Positions 57,836 to 64,000 of a DNA stretch of 64,000 bases are shown here, in pieces (position 1 is the first letter of the stretch; each line of letters opens with the position of its first letter). This stretch comes from an uncultured Christensenellaceae bacterium. GTDB lineage: Bacteria; Bacillota; Clostridia; Christensenellales; Christensenellaceae. Location of the stretch: assembly GCA_934555865.1 (NCBI GenBank), contig CAKTFI010000003.1, positions 1-64,000 of the forward strand, given 5' to 3'. A program made the position numbers and the translations under genes. Below the pieces are notes generated by a model. The model searched no databases. It was given only the letters and a program-made list of their open reading frames with translations, and was not told the origin of the DNA.

Positions 57836-58966
57836 TTATTTCCCAAAGTGCGCCGCGACCTTTTGGAGGTCGCGGGTGATCGGCAAATGCTGCGGGCACG
57901 CGCCCTCGCACTGGCCGCAGGCAACGCAGTCGCTCGCCTTGCCGAAGTTGTGCGTCAGCCGGTCGTAATACTCGCCCTGCGGCGTCCACCCCTTGTCCGC
58001 CGCCTCCTGCTTGTCCGCGTTGTACAGCGAGAAGTATTTCGGGATGGCGATGTTCATGGGACAGCCGTCCGTGCAGTACGCGCACCCCGTGCAGGGAATC
58101 TCGATGCTCTTGTTGATCTCGTCCGTCGCCGCGCGGACGATGCGCTGCTCCTCCGCGTCGAGCGGGCGGAAGTCGCGCATATACCCCATGTTATCCCGGA
58201 GCTGCGCCATGTTGCTCATGCCCGAGAGCACGACCTTCACATTGTCGAGGCTGGCCGCAAAGCGGATCGCCCAGGACGCGATGCTCGCCTCCGGCGCATA
58301 GGCGCGAAACGCCGCCTCCGCCGCTGCCGGCAGCTTGGCAAGCGTGCCGCCCTTGACCGGCTCCATCACGATGACCGGCTTGCCGTGCCGCGTCGCCACC
58401 TCATAGCACTTGCGCGCCTGCACGCCCTCGCTTTCCCAGTCGAGGTAGTTGAGCTGCAATTGCACGAATTCCATCTCCGGATGCTCGGTGAGCACGCGGT
58501 CCAGCAGCTCCGCCCCGTCGTGATAGGAAAAGCCGATGTGCCGCACCAGCCCCTGCGCCTTCTTTTCCTGCATCCAGGTAAAGCAGTCCAGCTCGCTATA
58601 CTTCTTGTAATGGTCCTCACCGATGTCGTGCAGCAGGTAGTAGTCGAAATACCCCGCGCCCGTCTTGCGCAGCTGCTCAAAGAACATCTCGTCTCTGCCG
58701 GCCTTCGTGTCGAAAAAGCCGCAGTTGAGCTTGGTCGCGAGCGTGAAGCTGTCGCGCGGGTGGCGCTCCACAAGCGCCTTGCGGGCGACATTCTCGCTCT
58801 CGAACCCGCAATACATCCAGGCCGTGTCGAAATAGGTGAAGCCCTCCGCCAAAAAGGCGTCCATCATCTCGCATACCGCGGCCTCGTCGATGCTCTTGTT
58901 GTCGTTCGGGTCGGTGAGCGGCAGCCGCATCAGGCCGAAGCCCAGCTTCTTTTGATTGTCAAACAT
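57836..58966 (-). CDS. Aldo/keto reductase with C-terminal ferredoxin-like domain (merR-linked)
   Basis: A 376-residue protein: TIM barrel (LGFGLMRLPLTDPND, TYFDTAWMYCGFESE with Asp/Tyr of the active site) followed by two Cys clusters (CTGCAYCTDGCP and CVACGQCEGACP). It is a paralogue of the 34575-35765 product. The start at 58966 follows GGGAGGAGG. It is divergent from a MerR regulator with a 19-bp-spacer promoter between them, so it is almost certainly a direct target; the inducer may be an aldehyde or similar electrophile (inference). Confidence 0.93.
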   Translation of the reverse strand: MFDNQKKLGFGLMRLPLTDPNDNKSIDEAAVCEMMDAFLAEGFTYFDTAWMYCGFESENVARKALVERHPRDSFTLATKLNCGFFDTKAGRDEMFFEQLRKTGAGYFDYYLLHDIGEDHYKKYSELDCFTWMQEKKAQGLVRHIGFSYHDGAELLDRVLTEHPEMEFVQLQLNYLDWESEGVQARKCYEVATRHGKPVIVMEPVKGGTLAKLPAAAEAAFRAYAPEASIASWAIRFAASLDNVKVVLSGMSNMAQLRDNMGYMRDFRPLDAEEQRIVRAATDEINKSIEIPCTGCAYCTDGCPMNIAIPKYFSLYNADKQEAADKGWTPQGEYYDRLTHNFGKASDCVACGQCEGACPQHLPITRDLQKVAAHFGK

Positions 58967-59038
58967 CGTTTCCTCCTCCCGGAAATGTCCCCGCCCGCCG
59001 GGCCGATTTGACATTCCCCTCTAAGTCTGCTACGATAT

Positions 59039-59069
59039 AGCATACAGCCTAAACCTGACTTTAGGTCAA
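59039..59069 (-). promoter_or_regulatory. MerR-type promoter/operator of the aldo/keto reductase
   Basis: Minus strand TTGACC, 19 bases, TATGCT, with the dyad CCTAAACCTGACTTTAGG at 59048-59065 between -35 and -10. Confidence 0.85.
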
Positions 59070-59091
59070 GTATTTTTTGCGGAGGTCTTCC

Positions 59092-59709
59092 ATGCAAGCG
59101 CAATGCATTTCCTATAGCATCGGCGACATATCCCGGGAAACGGGGCTCAGCGTATCCACGCTGCGGTATTACGAAAAGCTCGGGCTGCTCGCCCCCGTCC
59201 CGCGCAGCGCGGGCAACATCCGGCAATATGGCGAGGCCGACCTCGAGCGCCTGCGCATGCTGGAATGCCTGAAGAACACGGGCATGGCTTTGAAGGACAT
59301 CCGCACCTTCTTTGCGTGGTGCGACGAGGGCGACGCCACCCTGCCCGCGCGGTATCAGATGTTCCTGGAGCGCCGTGCGGAGACGCTGCGGCAGATCTCC
59401 CTGCTGCAAAAGGAGCTGCGGCACATCGAGTATAAATGCGAATTCTACCGCCGCGCGCTGCAATACGGCTCCACCGAGGCGGCGGAGGTGCAGCGCTTTG
59501 CCCGCGAGTTCCCCTACCGGGAGCTCCCGCCCTCCCACACGCAGCCGTCGGCCGACTTCTCGGCCTTTGCGGAGGGGGCAGGCAATGTAGGCGCTCCGGC
59601 CTGCCCGGCGAACCCCGCCGACTGCCCGATCCTGCGGGCGGAGGAGGTGCCCTGCCCGGCCGGCAAGGCCCGCCTCGCCTGCGTCCCCGCGCACACGGAC
59701 GGCGACTGA
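59092..59709 (+). CDS. MerR-family regulator with Cys-rich C-terminal tail
   Basis: A 205-residue protein. Winged helix-turn-helix at the N-terminus (YSIGDISRETGLSVSTLRYY, EKLGLLAPVPRSAGNIRQY), then a coiled-coil dimer helix. Unlike short AdhR-type relatives, it has a 70-residue extension with Cys171, Cys178, Cys188 and Cys197, three of them in Cys-Pro pairs, which could sense electrophiles or metals. The start at 59092 follows GGAGG. It is divergent from an aldo/keto reductase and probably also acts at 36.6 kb and 19.8 kb. Confidence 0.9.
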   Translation: MQAQCISYSIGDISRETGLSVSTLRYYEKLGLLAPVPRSAGNIRQYGEADLERLRMLECLKNTGMALKDIRTFFAWCDEGDATLPARYQMFLERRAETLRQISLLQKELRHIEYKCEFYRRALQYGSTEAAEVQRFAREFPYRELPPSHTQPSADFSAFAEGAGNVGAPACPANPADCPILRAEEVPCPAGKARLACVPAHTDGD

Positions 59710-60102
59710 GGAAAGGAAGGTTCTTTCCCCCTCGCGGCGCGTTCCCTCCATGGTGTTGCGCGCCGCTGCCTCGCTTCCCTTGCGCGGCAGTGGCCGTGGT
59801 TCCCTCCCGCGCGCGGTGACACCCCCATATAAACATCTTGCGCTCCCCTGCGCCGTTCGCTCCCCCCGGGCGGTGCTTTTTATTTCCCTCTTCCTTTCCC
59901 CGCGCAGCAACCCCGCCATTTCTCATTTCCCTCTCGGCTGCCGTTTTGCGATTCCCATGCACGCCCTCCGCGCGCTTCGCTGTCTTGCCGCTGCTTCTTC
60001 CGGCCTTCCCATTCGGGCATTCGCTCTGTGATTCCCGTGCCCTTGTCGCCCCCCTCCTGTGCATTTTTTGCAAGTTTCATTTTTAAAAAATGCAAAAAGC
60101 GC
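59710..60102. other. Intergenic pyrimidine-rich spacer
   Basis: No gene. GATTCCCATGC/GATTCCCGTGC words (near 59949 and 60027) repeat imperfectly. Confidence 0.45.
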
Positions 60103-60131
60103 TTGACTTTGCCGCCGCCCTCTGCTATAGT
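60103..60131 (+). promoter_or_regulatory. Promoter of the small RNA candidate
   Basis: TTGACT, 17 bases, TATAGT. Confidence 0.8.
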
Positions 60132-60137
60132 AAATGC

Positions 60138-60230
60138 ATCCAAGGCGCGGACACGCCGTGGATACCGAAAAAGATTGATCCTCAATTCCCAAGTCACGGC
60201 CCTCTGCTTTTGCAGAGGGCTTTGATCTTT
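60138..60230 (+). ncRNA. Stand-alone small RNA candidate (about 90 nt)
   Basis: The transcript would start about 60138 and end at a strong terminator (GCCCTCTGC-TTTT-GCAGAGGGC, 60199-60220). Its 5' part folds into ATCCA-GGCG...CGCC-TGGAT. A separate promoter for the next gene follows at once, so this is not just a leader. There is no ORF. No known RNA family was recognised. Confidence 0.6.
60199..60230 (+). terminator. Terminator of the small RNA candidate
   Basis: Nine-base-pair perfect stem with a TTTT loop, followed by TTTGATCTTT. Confidence 0.75.
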
Positions 60231-60235
60231 CCGTC

Positions 60236-60264
60236 TTGGCAAGCGCCGCCCGCGGTGCTATGAT
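60236..60264 (+). promoter_or_regulatory. Promoter of the MBL-fold gene
   Basis: TTGGCA, 17 bases, TATGAT. Confidence 0.7.
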
Positions 60265-60286
60265 AGAGTGTGAAAGGAGCCTTCCC

Positions 60287-61054
60287 ATGAAATTATTCGT
60301 CCTTCCTACCGGCTATCTGGAAACGGACGCCGCCGGCATCGTCGCCGGGGAAAGCGGCCCGATCCGCCTGCCCGTGCTCTGCTTCCTCCTCCAGACGCCC
60401 GAACACAACCTGCTGTTCGACACCGGCTGCCACCCCGACGCCATGCGCGGCTACTGGTCCCAAAAGATCACCAATTCCTTCCGCCTCGTGCAGACGGAGG
60501 CGGAGCGGTTGGAAAACCAACTCGCGGCCTGCGGGCTCAGCCCGGTGGACATCGACACCGTCGTGCTCTCGCACATGCATTTCGACCACACCGGCGGGCT
60601 ATACCTCTTCCCCGGCGCGCAGGTATACGCCCCGCGCGCGGACTTTGCGGCCGCACAGGTGCGCGTGCGCATCCACCCCGACCCCTTCACGCACGGCGGA
60701 TACTGCAAGGCCGACCTCGATCTCGCGCAGAACGACTACACCCTGCTGGACGCGGACACAGAGCTGTTCCCCGGCGTGGAGGTCGTGCAGCTGCCCGGGC
60801 ACACGCCGGGACTCATGGGATTGGTCGTGCACCTCGCGGGCGGCGTCGTGCTGCTCCCGCAGGACTGCGTCTACACCGCGGCCAACTATGGCCCGCCCGT
60901 CCGCCGCACCGGCAGCGCCGCCAATTGGGAGGACTATCACGCCTCCATCGAAAAGCTGCGCGCCTTGCAGGAACGGTACAACGCAAAAATCGTTTTCGCG
61001 CACGACTGGGCGCAAGTGCAGACCCTCCAGTACGCGCCGGACTTCTACGCCTGA
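60287..61054 (+). CDS. MBL-fold metallohydrolase (N-acyl-homoserine lactonase-like)
   Basis: A 255-residue protein. The metal motif HMHFDHTGG, FDTGCHPDA, PGHTPG and the terminal HDW follow the AiiA-type arrangement of the metallo-beta-lactamase fold. By family it opens lactone rings or hydrolyses esters; whether it truly attacks acyl-homoserine lactones is unknown. The start follows GAAAGGAGC; the gene has its own promoter. Confidence 0.9.
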   Translation: MKLFVLPTGYLETDAAGIVAGESGPIRLPVLCFLLQTPEHNLLFDTGCHPDAMRGYWSQKITNSFRLVQTEAERLENQLAACGLSPVDIDTVVLSHMHFDHTGGLYLFPGAQVYAPRADFAAAQVRVRIHPDPFTHGGYCKADLDLAQNDYTLLDADTELFPGVEVVQLPGHTPGLMGLVVHLAGGVVLLPQDCVYTAANYGPPVRRTGSAANWEDYHASIEKLRALQERYNAKIVFAHDWAQVQTLQYAPDFYA

Positions 61055-61251
61055 GCGCCAACGGGAGCTTTGGCAATTCGCCCTCCCTCGCCGCGGGTGC
61101 GGAATGTGCCCCTCCCTCGGCCAGGGCGGGATGCGTGCAGCGCTGCGCATCGTATATCGCTTCCCCGCCTGTACAGCTTTGGGGCATCGGAAAAAACATG
61201 CGAATTTTTTTTGATGATCGCTTCCCTGCCCACACGGGTTTTCGGCACAAC

Positions 61252-61288
61252 AAAAAGGAGCTTCCCACCCGGGGGGAGGCTCCTTTTT
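61252..61288. terminator. Bidirectional terminator
   Basis: AAAAAGGAGC...GCTCCTTTTT stem between convergent genes. Confidence 0.85.
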
Positions 61289-61318
61289 CTATACCGTCTA
61301 TGCGGCGCTCCCCTCGCT

Positions 61319-62230
61319 TTACGCAGCCGTTCCGCCTGCCTGTTTGGCCGCGCGCCTCGCCGCCTCCTTTTCCCGCCGCCCAAATACATAGACGAGGATC
61401 ATCGCCGCAAGAACCATGCCGCCGCCCACCAGCGTGTTGGGTGCGATGCGCTCTCCAAAAAACACCCGCCCCAGCGCCGCCGCAAACAGGATGTTCGTGT
61501 TGGAATAGATGCTCACCTCGCTCGCATCCGCCAGCTTATACGCATAGGTGAGGCAGATCTGCCCCAGCACGCCGAAGATGCCGATGAGCAGCAGATAGAA
61601 GAGCTCCTGCCCCGTCGGCCACACGAACTGCCGGGTCAAAAGCATCACAGGCACCATCGTGGCGACGCTCACCGTCCCGAGGTGCAAGATGATGCTAAGC
61701 GGGTGCGCCTTGCCCTTCAGATACCCCACGAGGGTATAGGAAAAGCTGGACGCCAGCGAGCACAGCAGCGCCATCACGATCGGGTACATGTTGGAATGGA
61801 ACTTGGGGTTGGCCACGACAAACGCGCCGCCAAACGCCAGCAGCAGCGCCGGGATCTGGATCTTGGTGATTTTCTCCTTCAAAAACAGCGCCGAAAAAGC
61901 CGTGATAAGGAAGGGTGACAGGCGGCTTAGAATGCTCACATCCGCCTGGCTGCCCGTATTGGTCGCAAGGAAGCTGGCCAACACGCCGAGCACGCCCAAA
62001 ATCGACCGCCCGAACATGGCCGGCTGATACTGCCGGGGCCCATAGAGCGGCAAGTGGTGCCGCAAAAGGTACGCCCCCGCCACAATCACTATGACGAGGT
62101 TGCGGAAAAACACCTGTTCAAACACGGGAATGGTCCCGCCCGTCCGTTTGACGGCGATGGACATGAACGCGAAACAGAGCGCCGAGGCCGTCATGAGCAA
62201 AATCCCCTTGGTCCGATCCGATACTTTCAT
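61319..62230 (-). CDS. EamA/DMT-family transporter
   Basis: A 303-residue membrane protein with ten predicted helices as two EamA repeats (first ALCFAFMSIAVKRTGG...FLKEKITKIQIPALLL; second LCSLASSFSYTLVGYL...FFGERIAPNTLVGGG). Such carriers export amino acids or other metabolites; the substrate is not readable. The start has AGAGGGC upstream, and a good promoter lies at 62272-62300. Confidence 0.9.
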   Translation of the reverse strand: MKVSDRTKGILLMTASALCFAFMSIAVKRTGGTIPVFEQVFFRNLVIVIVAGAYLLRHHLPLYGPRQYQPAMFGRSILGVLGVLASFLATNTGSQADVSILSRLSPFLITAFSALFLKEKITKIQIPALLLAFGGAFVVANPKFHSNMYPIVMALLCSLASSFSYTLVGYLKGKAHPLSIILHLGTVSVATMVPVMLLTRQFVWPTGQELFYLLLIGIFGVLGQICLTYAYKLADASEVSIYSNTNILFAAALGRVFFGERIAPNTLVGGGMVLAAMILVYVFGRREKEAARRAAKQAGGTAA

Positions 62231-62271
62231 ACAAAAAGCCCTCTTTTCTCCGCAAGCTCGCGGCAGGTTTT

Positions 62272-62300
62272 ATTGTAGCATCCGCGATGCGGTTTGACAA
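62272..62300 (-). promoter_or_regulatory. Promoter of the DMT transporter gene
   Basis: Minus strand TTGTCA, 17 bases, TACAAT; the spacer contains a GCATCCGCGATGC palindrome. Confidence 0.7.
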
Positions 62301-62557
62301 TTTTTTTGTGTCTGTACCGTTTGCTTCGCGCAAGGCAATGCGCCTCTGGCATCCGCGCGGATGCCGTCTTTGCCTTTTCGCGGGCAGGTGGCCACGCCCG
62401 TGTTTTCCCACGCCACGCAAGGTTGGCAACGGTGCTTTGCTTGTGTTTTTCCACGACGCGCAAGGTGGCGACTGCGCCTATGTTTTTCGTGGCACGCTTC
62501 GCCGGAGAAATGCTCGCTTGGAAAGAACGCCTCGCGCTGCCGTCCCACGGACGCGCC
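62301..62557. other. Intergenic region with tandem imperfect repeats
   Basis: No gene; contains the repeat block at 62401-62500. Confidence 0.5.
62401..62500 (+). repeat. Imperfect tandem repeats (about 42-bp period)
   Basis: Units begin TGTTTTCCCACG (62401), TGTTTTTCCACG (62443) and TGTTTTTCGTGG (62481); each of the first two continues with CGCAAGGTxGGC. Confidence 0.7.
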
Positions 62558-62586
62558 TTGCATTTCCCGCCGCGCTTTGGCATAAT
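62558..62586 (+). promoter_or_regulatory. Promoter of the methionine synthase activation-domain gene
   Basis: TTGCAT, 17 bases, CATAAT. Confidence 0.6.
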
Positions 62587-62673
62587 AGAGGTACTTTCCG
62601 CGCGCGGGCAGCCCTGCCTTGCCCGCGCACACTCGGCCGCGGGCTTTCCCCGGCTCGATTTTGGAGGCGCTCT

Positions 62674-63360
62674 ATGGACTCGATCTCGATTCACACCCTC
62701 TATGCTTCGCCGGAGGAGCTCCCACTGGACCCGGCCGAGGTGGCTCGCCGCCTCATGGACGCGCCGGATGCGGAGGCGGCGGTTGCCGCGCTCTCTGCCC
62801 TCCTGCCCCGCGCCGGGCGCGCCCCGGCCTATCGCGCCTGCTTTGCGCGCGTGCCGGTCGCGGTGGAGGGAGCATGCGTCACCCTCCCGGGTGGGCGGGT
62901 CGAAAGCGAACAGCTCGCCCGGCACCTCGCGGGCTGCCGCGAGGCCTTCCTCCTCGCCGTCACCGCCGGATTCGGGCTCGACCGCTTTGCGCGCCGGCAT
63001 ATGGACGACCCCGCCGAAGCGGCTGCCTGCCGCGCGATCGGCGCCGCCGCGCTCGACCTCTGGGCAGACGCCGTCTGCGGCGCGCTGCGGGAGTCCGTGG
63101 GGCTGCCGCTCTCTTCCCGCTGCTGCCCCGGGCAGGGCGACTTCCCCGCCGCCTGGCGGGAGGTGCTGCTCCGCACGCTCGGCACAGAGGAACGCATCGG
63201 GCTTTCGGCGGAGGGCGGCTTCCAGCCCACCTGGAGCCTCGCCGCCGTCGTAGGCATCCATAGCACCTTCTCCGCCTCGACCTTCCCAGCGGGCTGTACC
63301 CCCGCTTCCTGCGCCACCTGCCGCAAGGACTGCGCCCGGCGCCCGGCGCCGGAAGCCTGA
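62674..63360 (+). CDS. Vitamin B12-dependent methionine synthase activation-domain protein
   Basis: A 228-residue stand-alone protein. The region FLLAVTAGFGLDRFARRHMDDPAEA, CPGQGDFPAAWREVLL and GLSAEGGFQPTWSLAAVVGI matches the SAM-binding reactivation domain of MetH. In Bacillota this domain is often encoded separately from the catalytic MetH modules. The C-terminal tail holds Cys208, 213, 216 and 220. The start at 62674 has TTGGAGG upstream; no metH is in the window. Confidence 0.85.
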   Translation: MDSISIHTLYASPEELPLDPAEVARRLMDAPDAEAAVAALSALLPRAGRAPAYRACFARVPVAVEGACVTLPGGRVESEQLARHLAGCREAFLLAVTAGFGLDRFARRHMDDPAEAAACRAIGAAALDLWADAVCGALRESVGLPLSSRCCPGQGDFPAAWREVLLRTLGTEERIGLSAEGGFQPTWSLAAVVGIHSTFSASTFPAGCTPASCATCRKDCARRPAPEA

Positions 63361-63771
63361 GGCAGCCTGCCTCACAAGCGCAAGCCCCCACAAGCCGAAA
63401 CCATTGCACTTTCTCCATGCCGCGGCCATGAATTTCCCTCGCCGCGTCCTTCCCACCTCCACAGGTGGACACAAAAGGTCTGTTTCACAAGTTTTCCCAA
63501 AATGCCGCATACAGAAAAAACGCCCGGCGCGTGCTCAAATCTCACCTGCCGCGAGTGCAAACTATCCAAGTGCAGCATCCCCGCGGTCTCGCGCCCTCTC
63601 CCCTTCCCCCACCGTGCGTCAAAAAACCGCTTTCCCCTCCACCGCAGACTGGGAACACCATCCATCTGCCCATCGGCAGTCACCGCACTCCGCATCTTTG
63701 CCAAGTAGGCACCGCACCCCGCCGCATGAGGCGCAAGCTCCCCACCGGCCGCGCCTCGCAAACATCCCCAC
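63361..63771. other. Intergenic spacer, no gene
   Basis: About 410 bases. A 68-codon frame at 63502 with Cys residues has no ribosome binding site and was rejected; nothing else stands out. Confidence 0.5.
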
Positions 63772-63803
63772 AAAAAAGGAAGGCCCCTGGGCCTTCCTTT
63801 TTT
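63772..63803. terminator. Terminator of the DUF896 gene
   Basis: AAAAAAGGAAGGCCC, short loop, GGGCCTTCCTTTTTT; usable on both strands. Confidence 0.85.
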
Positions 63804-63809
63804 GTGCGT

Positions 63810-64000
63810 TCATTTCTTTTTCCGCTGCAGCTTGACCTTGCTCTGGTCGGGATACTGGATATAGGTGTTGTCCAGCGTGTCCGCCATCATCTTGCGGAAT
63901 TCCGCGAGGTATACCTTGCGGAGCGCCTGCCGTTCCGCCTGCTCCTCCGCCGTGAGCTCCCGCTCCCGCGCCAGCTTGGCAAGCTCGTTGATGCGCCCCA
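63810..64000 (-). CDS. DUF896 (YnzC-type) protein, start at window edge
   Basis: Reading leftward from the window edge: (M)GRINELAKLARERELT...EEQAERQALRKVYLAEF...QYPDQSKVKLQRKKK, then TGA. The RINELA opening and the terminal KVKLxxKKK are typical of the small DUF896/YnzC proteins of Bacillota. The last two window bases fit the TG of an ATG whose A lies just outside, so the protein is nearly complete at about 63 residues. The function of the family is unknown. Confidence 0.85.
   Translation of the reverse strand, partial: GRINELAKLARERELTAEEQAERQALRKVYLAEFRKMMADTLDNTYIQYPDQSKVKLQRKKK

Noticed and set aside
60138-60230. Treating this transcript as the 5' leader of the MBL-fold gene
   Set aside because: It ends in its own terminator and the MBL gene has a separate promoter right behind it.
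63502-63708. 68-codon ORF with a TCRECKLSKC motif
   Set aside because: No ribosome binding site or promoter; the Cys motif alone is not enough.

Overview
The window reads as a GC-rich chromosome segment from a spore-forming anaerobic member of the Clostridia (Bacillota). The reasons are a GerA-type spore germination protein, a T-box leader in front of valS, an ECF (energy-coupling factor) transporter, ATP-type PEP carboxykinase, strong AGGAGG-type ribosome binding sites, sigma-A promoters of the TTGACA-N17-TATAAT kind and ferredoxin-type aldo/keto reductases. The genus cannot be named from sequence alone. No rRNA, tRNA, CRISPR array or intact insertion sequence was seen.

Layout. 1-1.8 kb: the C-terminal half of an aconitase-family hydratase and a LUD-domain protein. 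2.5-7.4 kb (minus): an operon coding for a PRPP-binding phosphoribosyltransferase, a fused double ECF ATPase, EcfT, a creatininase-family hydrolase and an ECF S component, which looks like a salvage system for an unknown ring compound. 7.6-16.6 kb: a HAD hydrolase, three YitT-type membrane proteins (two behind leader terminators, one behind a MarR regulator with a clear operator), methylglyoxal synthase, a stand-alone FakA-like C-terminal domain and a membrane-anchored E2-like acyltransferase. 16.7-24.4 kb: a peptidase / PNPOx-like / serine hydrolase operon, then an MFS transporter, a GNAT enzyme and an acyltransferase. 24.5-28.5 kb: a csoR-copZ-copA copper operon with its CsoR operator. 29.2-31.9 kb: a phage-derived replication remnant. 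32-39.6 kb: a clostripain-like lipoprotein lacking its catalytic residues, RidA, a flavoprotein/aldo-keto reductase operon, a DUF1846 protein and PnuC. 40-48.3 kb: folC-valS with T-box, pgsA, a ROK-family protein and a phosphosugar mutase. 48.7-57.8 kb: pckA, the GerA protein, cytidine deaminase, an ArsD-like Cys-rich protein, feoA-feoB plus a Cys-rich membrane peptide, and pyrophosphatase. 57.8-64 kb: aldo/keto reductase with a divergent MerR regulator, a small RNA candidate, an MBL-fold hydrolase, a DMT transporter, a methionine synthase activation-domain protein and a DUF896 protein.

Links between genes. The promoter of the aldo/keto reductase next to merR (59 kb), the promoter of the flavoprotein/aldo-keto reductase operon (36.6 kb) and an orphan promoter at 19.8 kb all carry a 19-bp spacer and near-identical 18-bp dyads, so they look like one MerR regulon. 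Copper handling (csoR, copZ, and a copA fused in frame to a second copZ that keeps its own ribosome binding site) forms a second regulatory unit.

Intergenic DNA is unusually long for such compact genes and is filled with degenerate GC-rich direct repeats. In the CsoR case and possibly the 19.8-kb case these repeats lie between the regulated promoter and the first gene.
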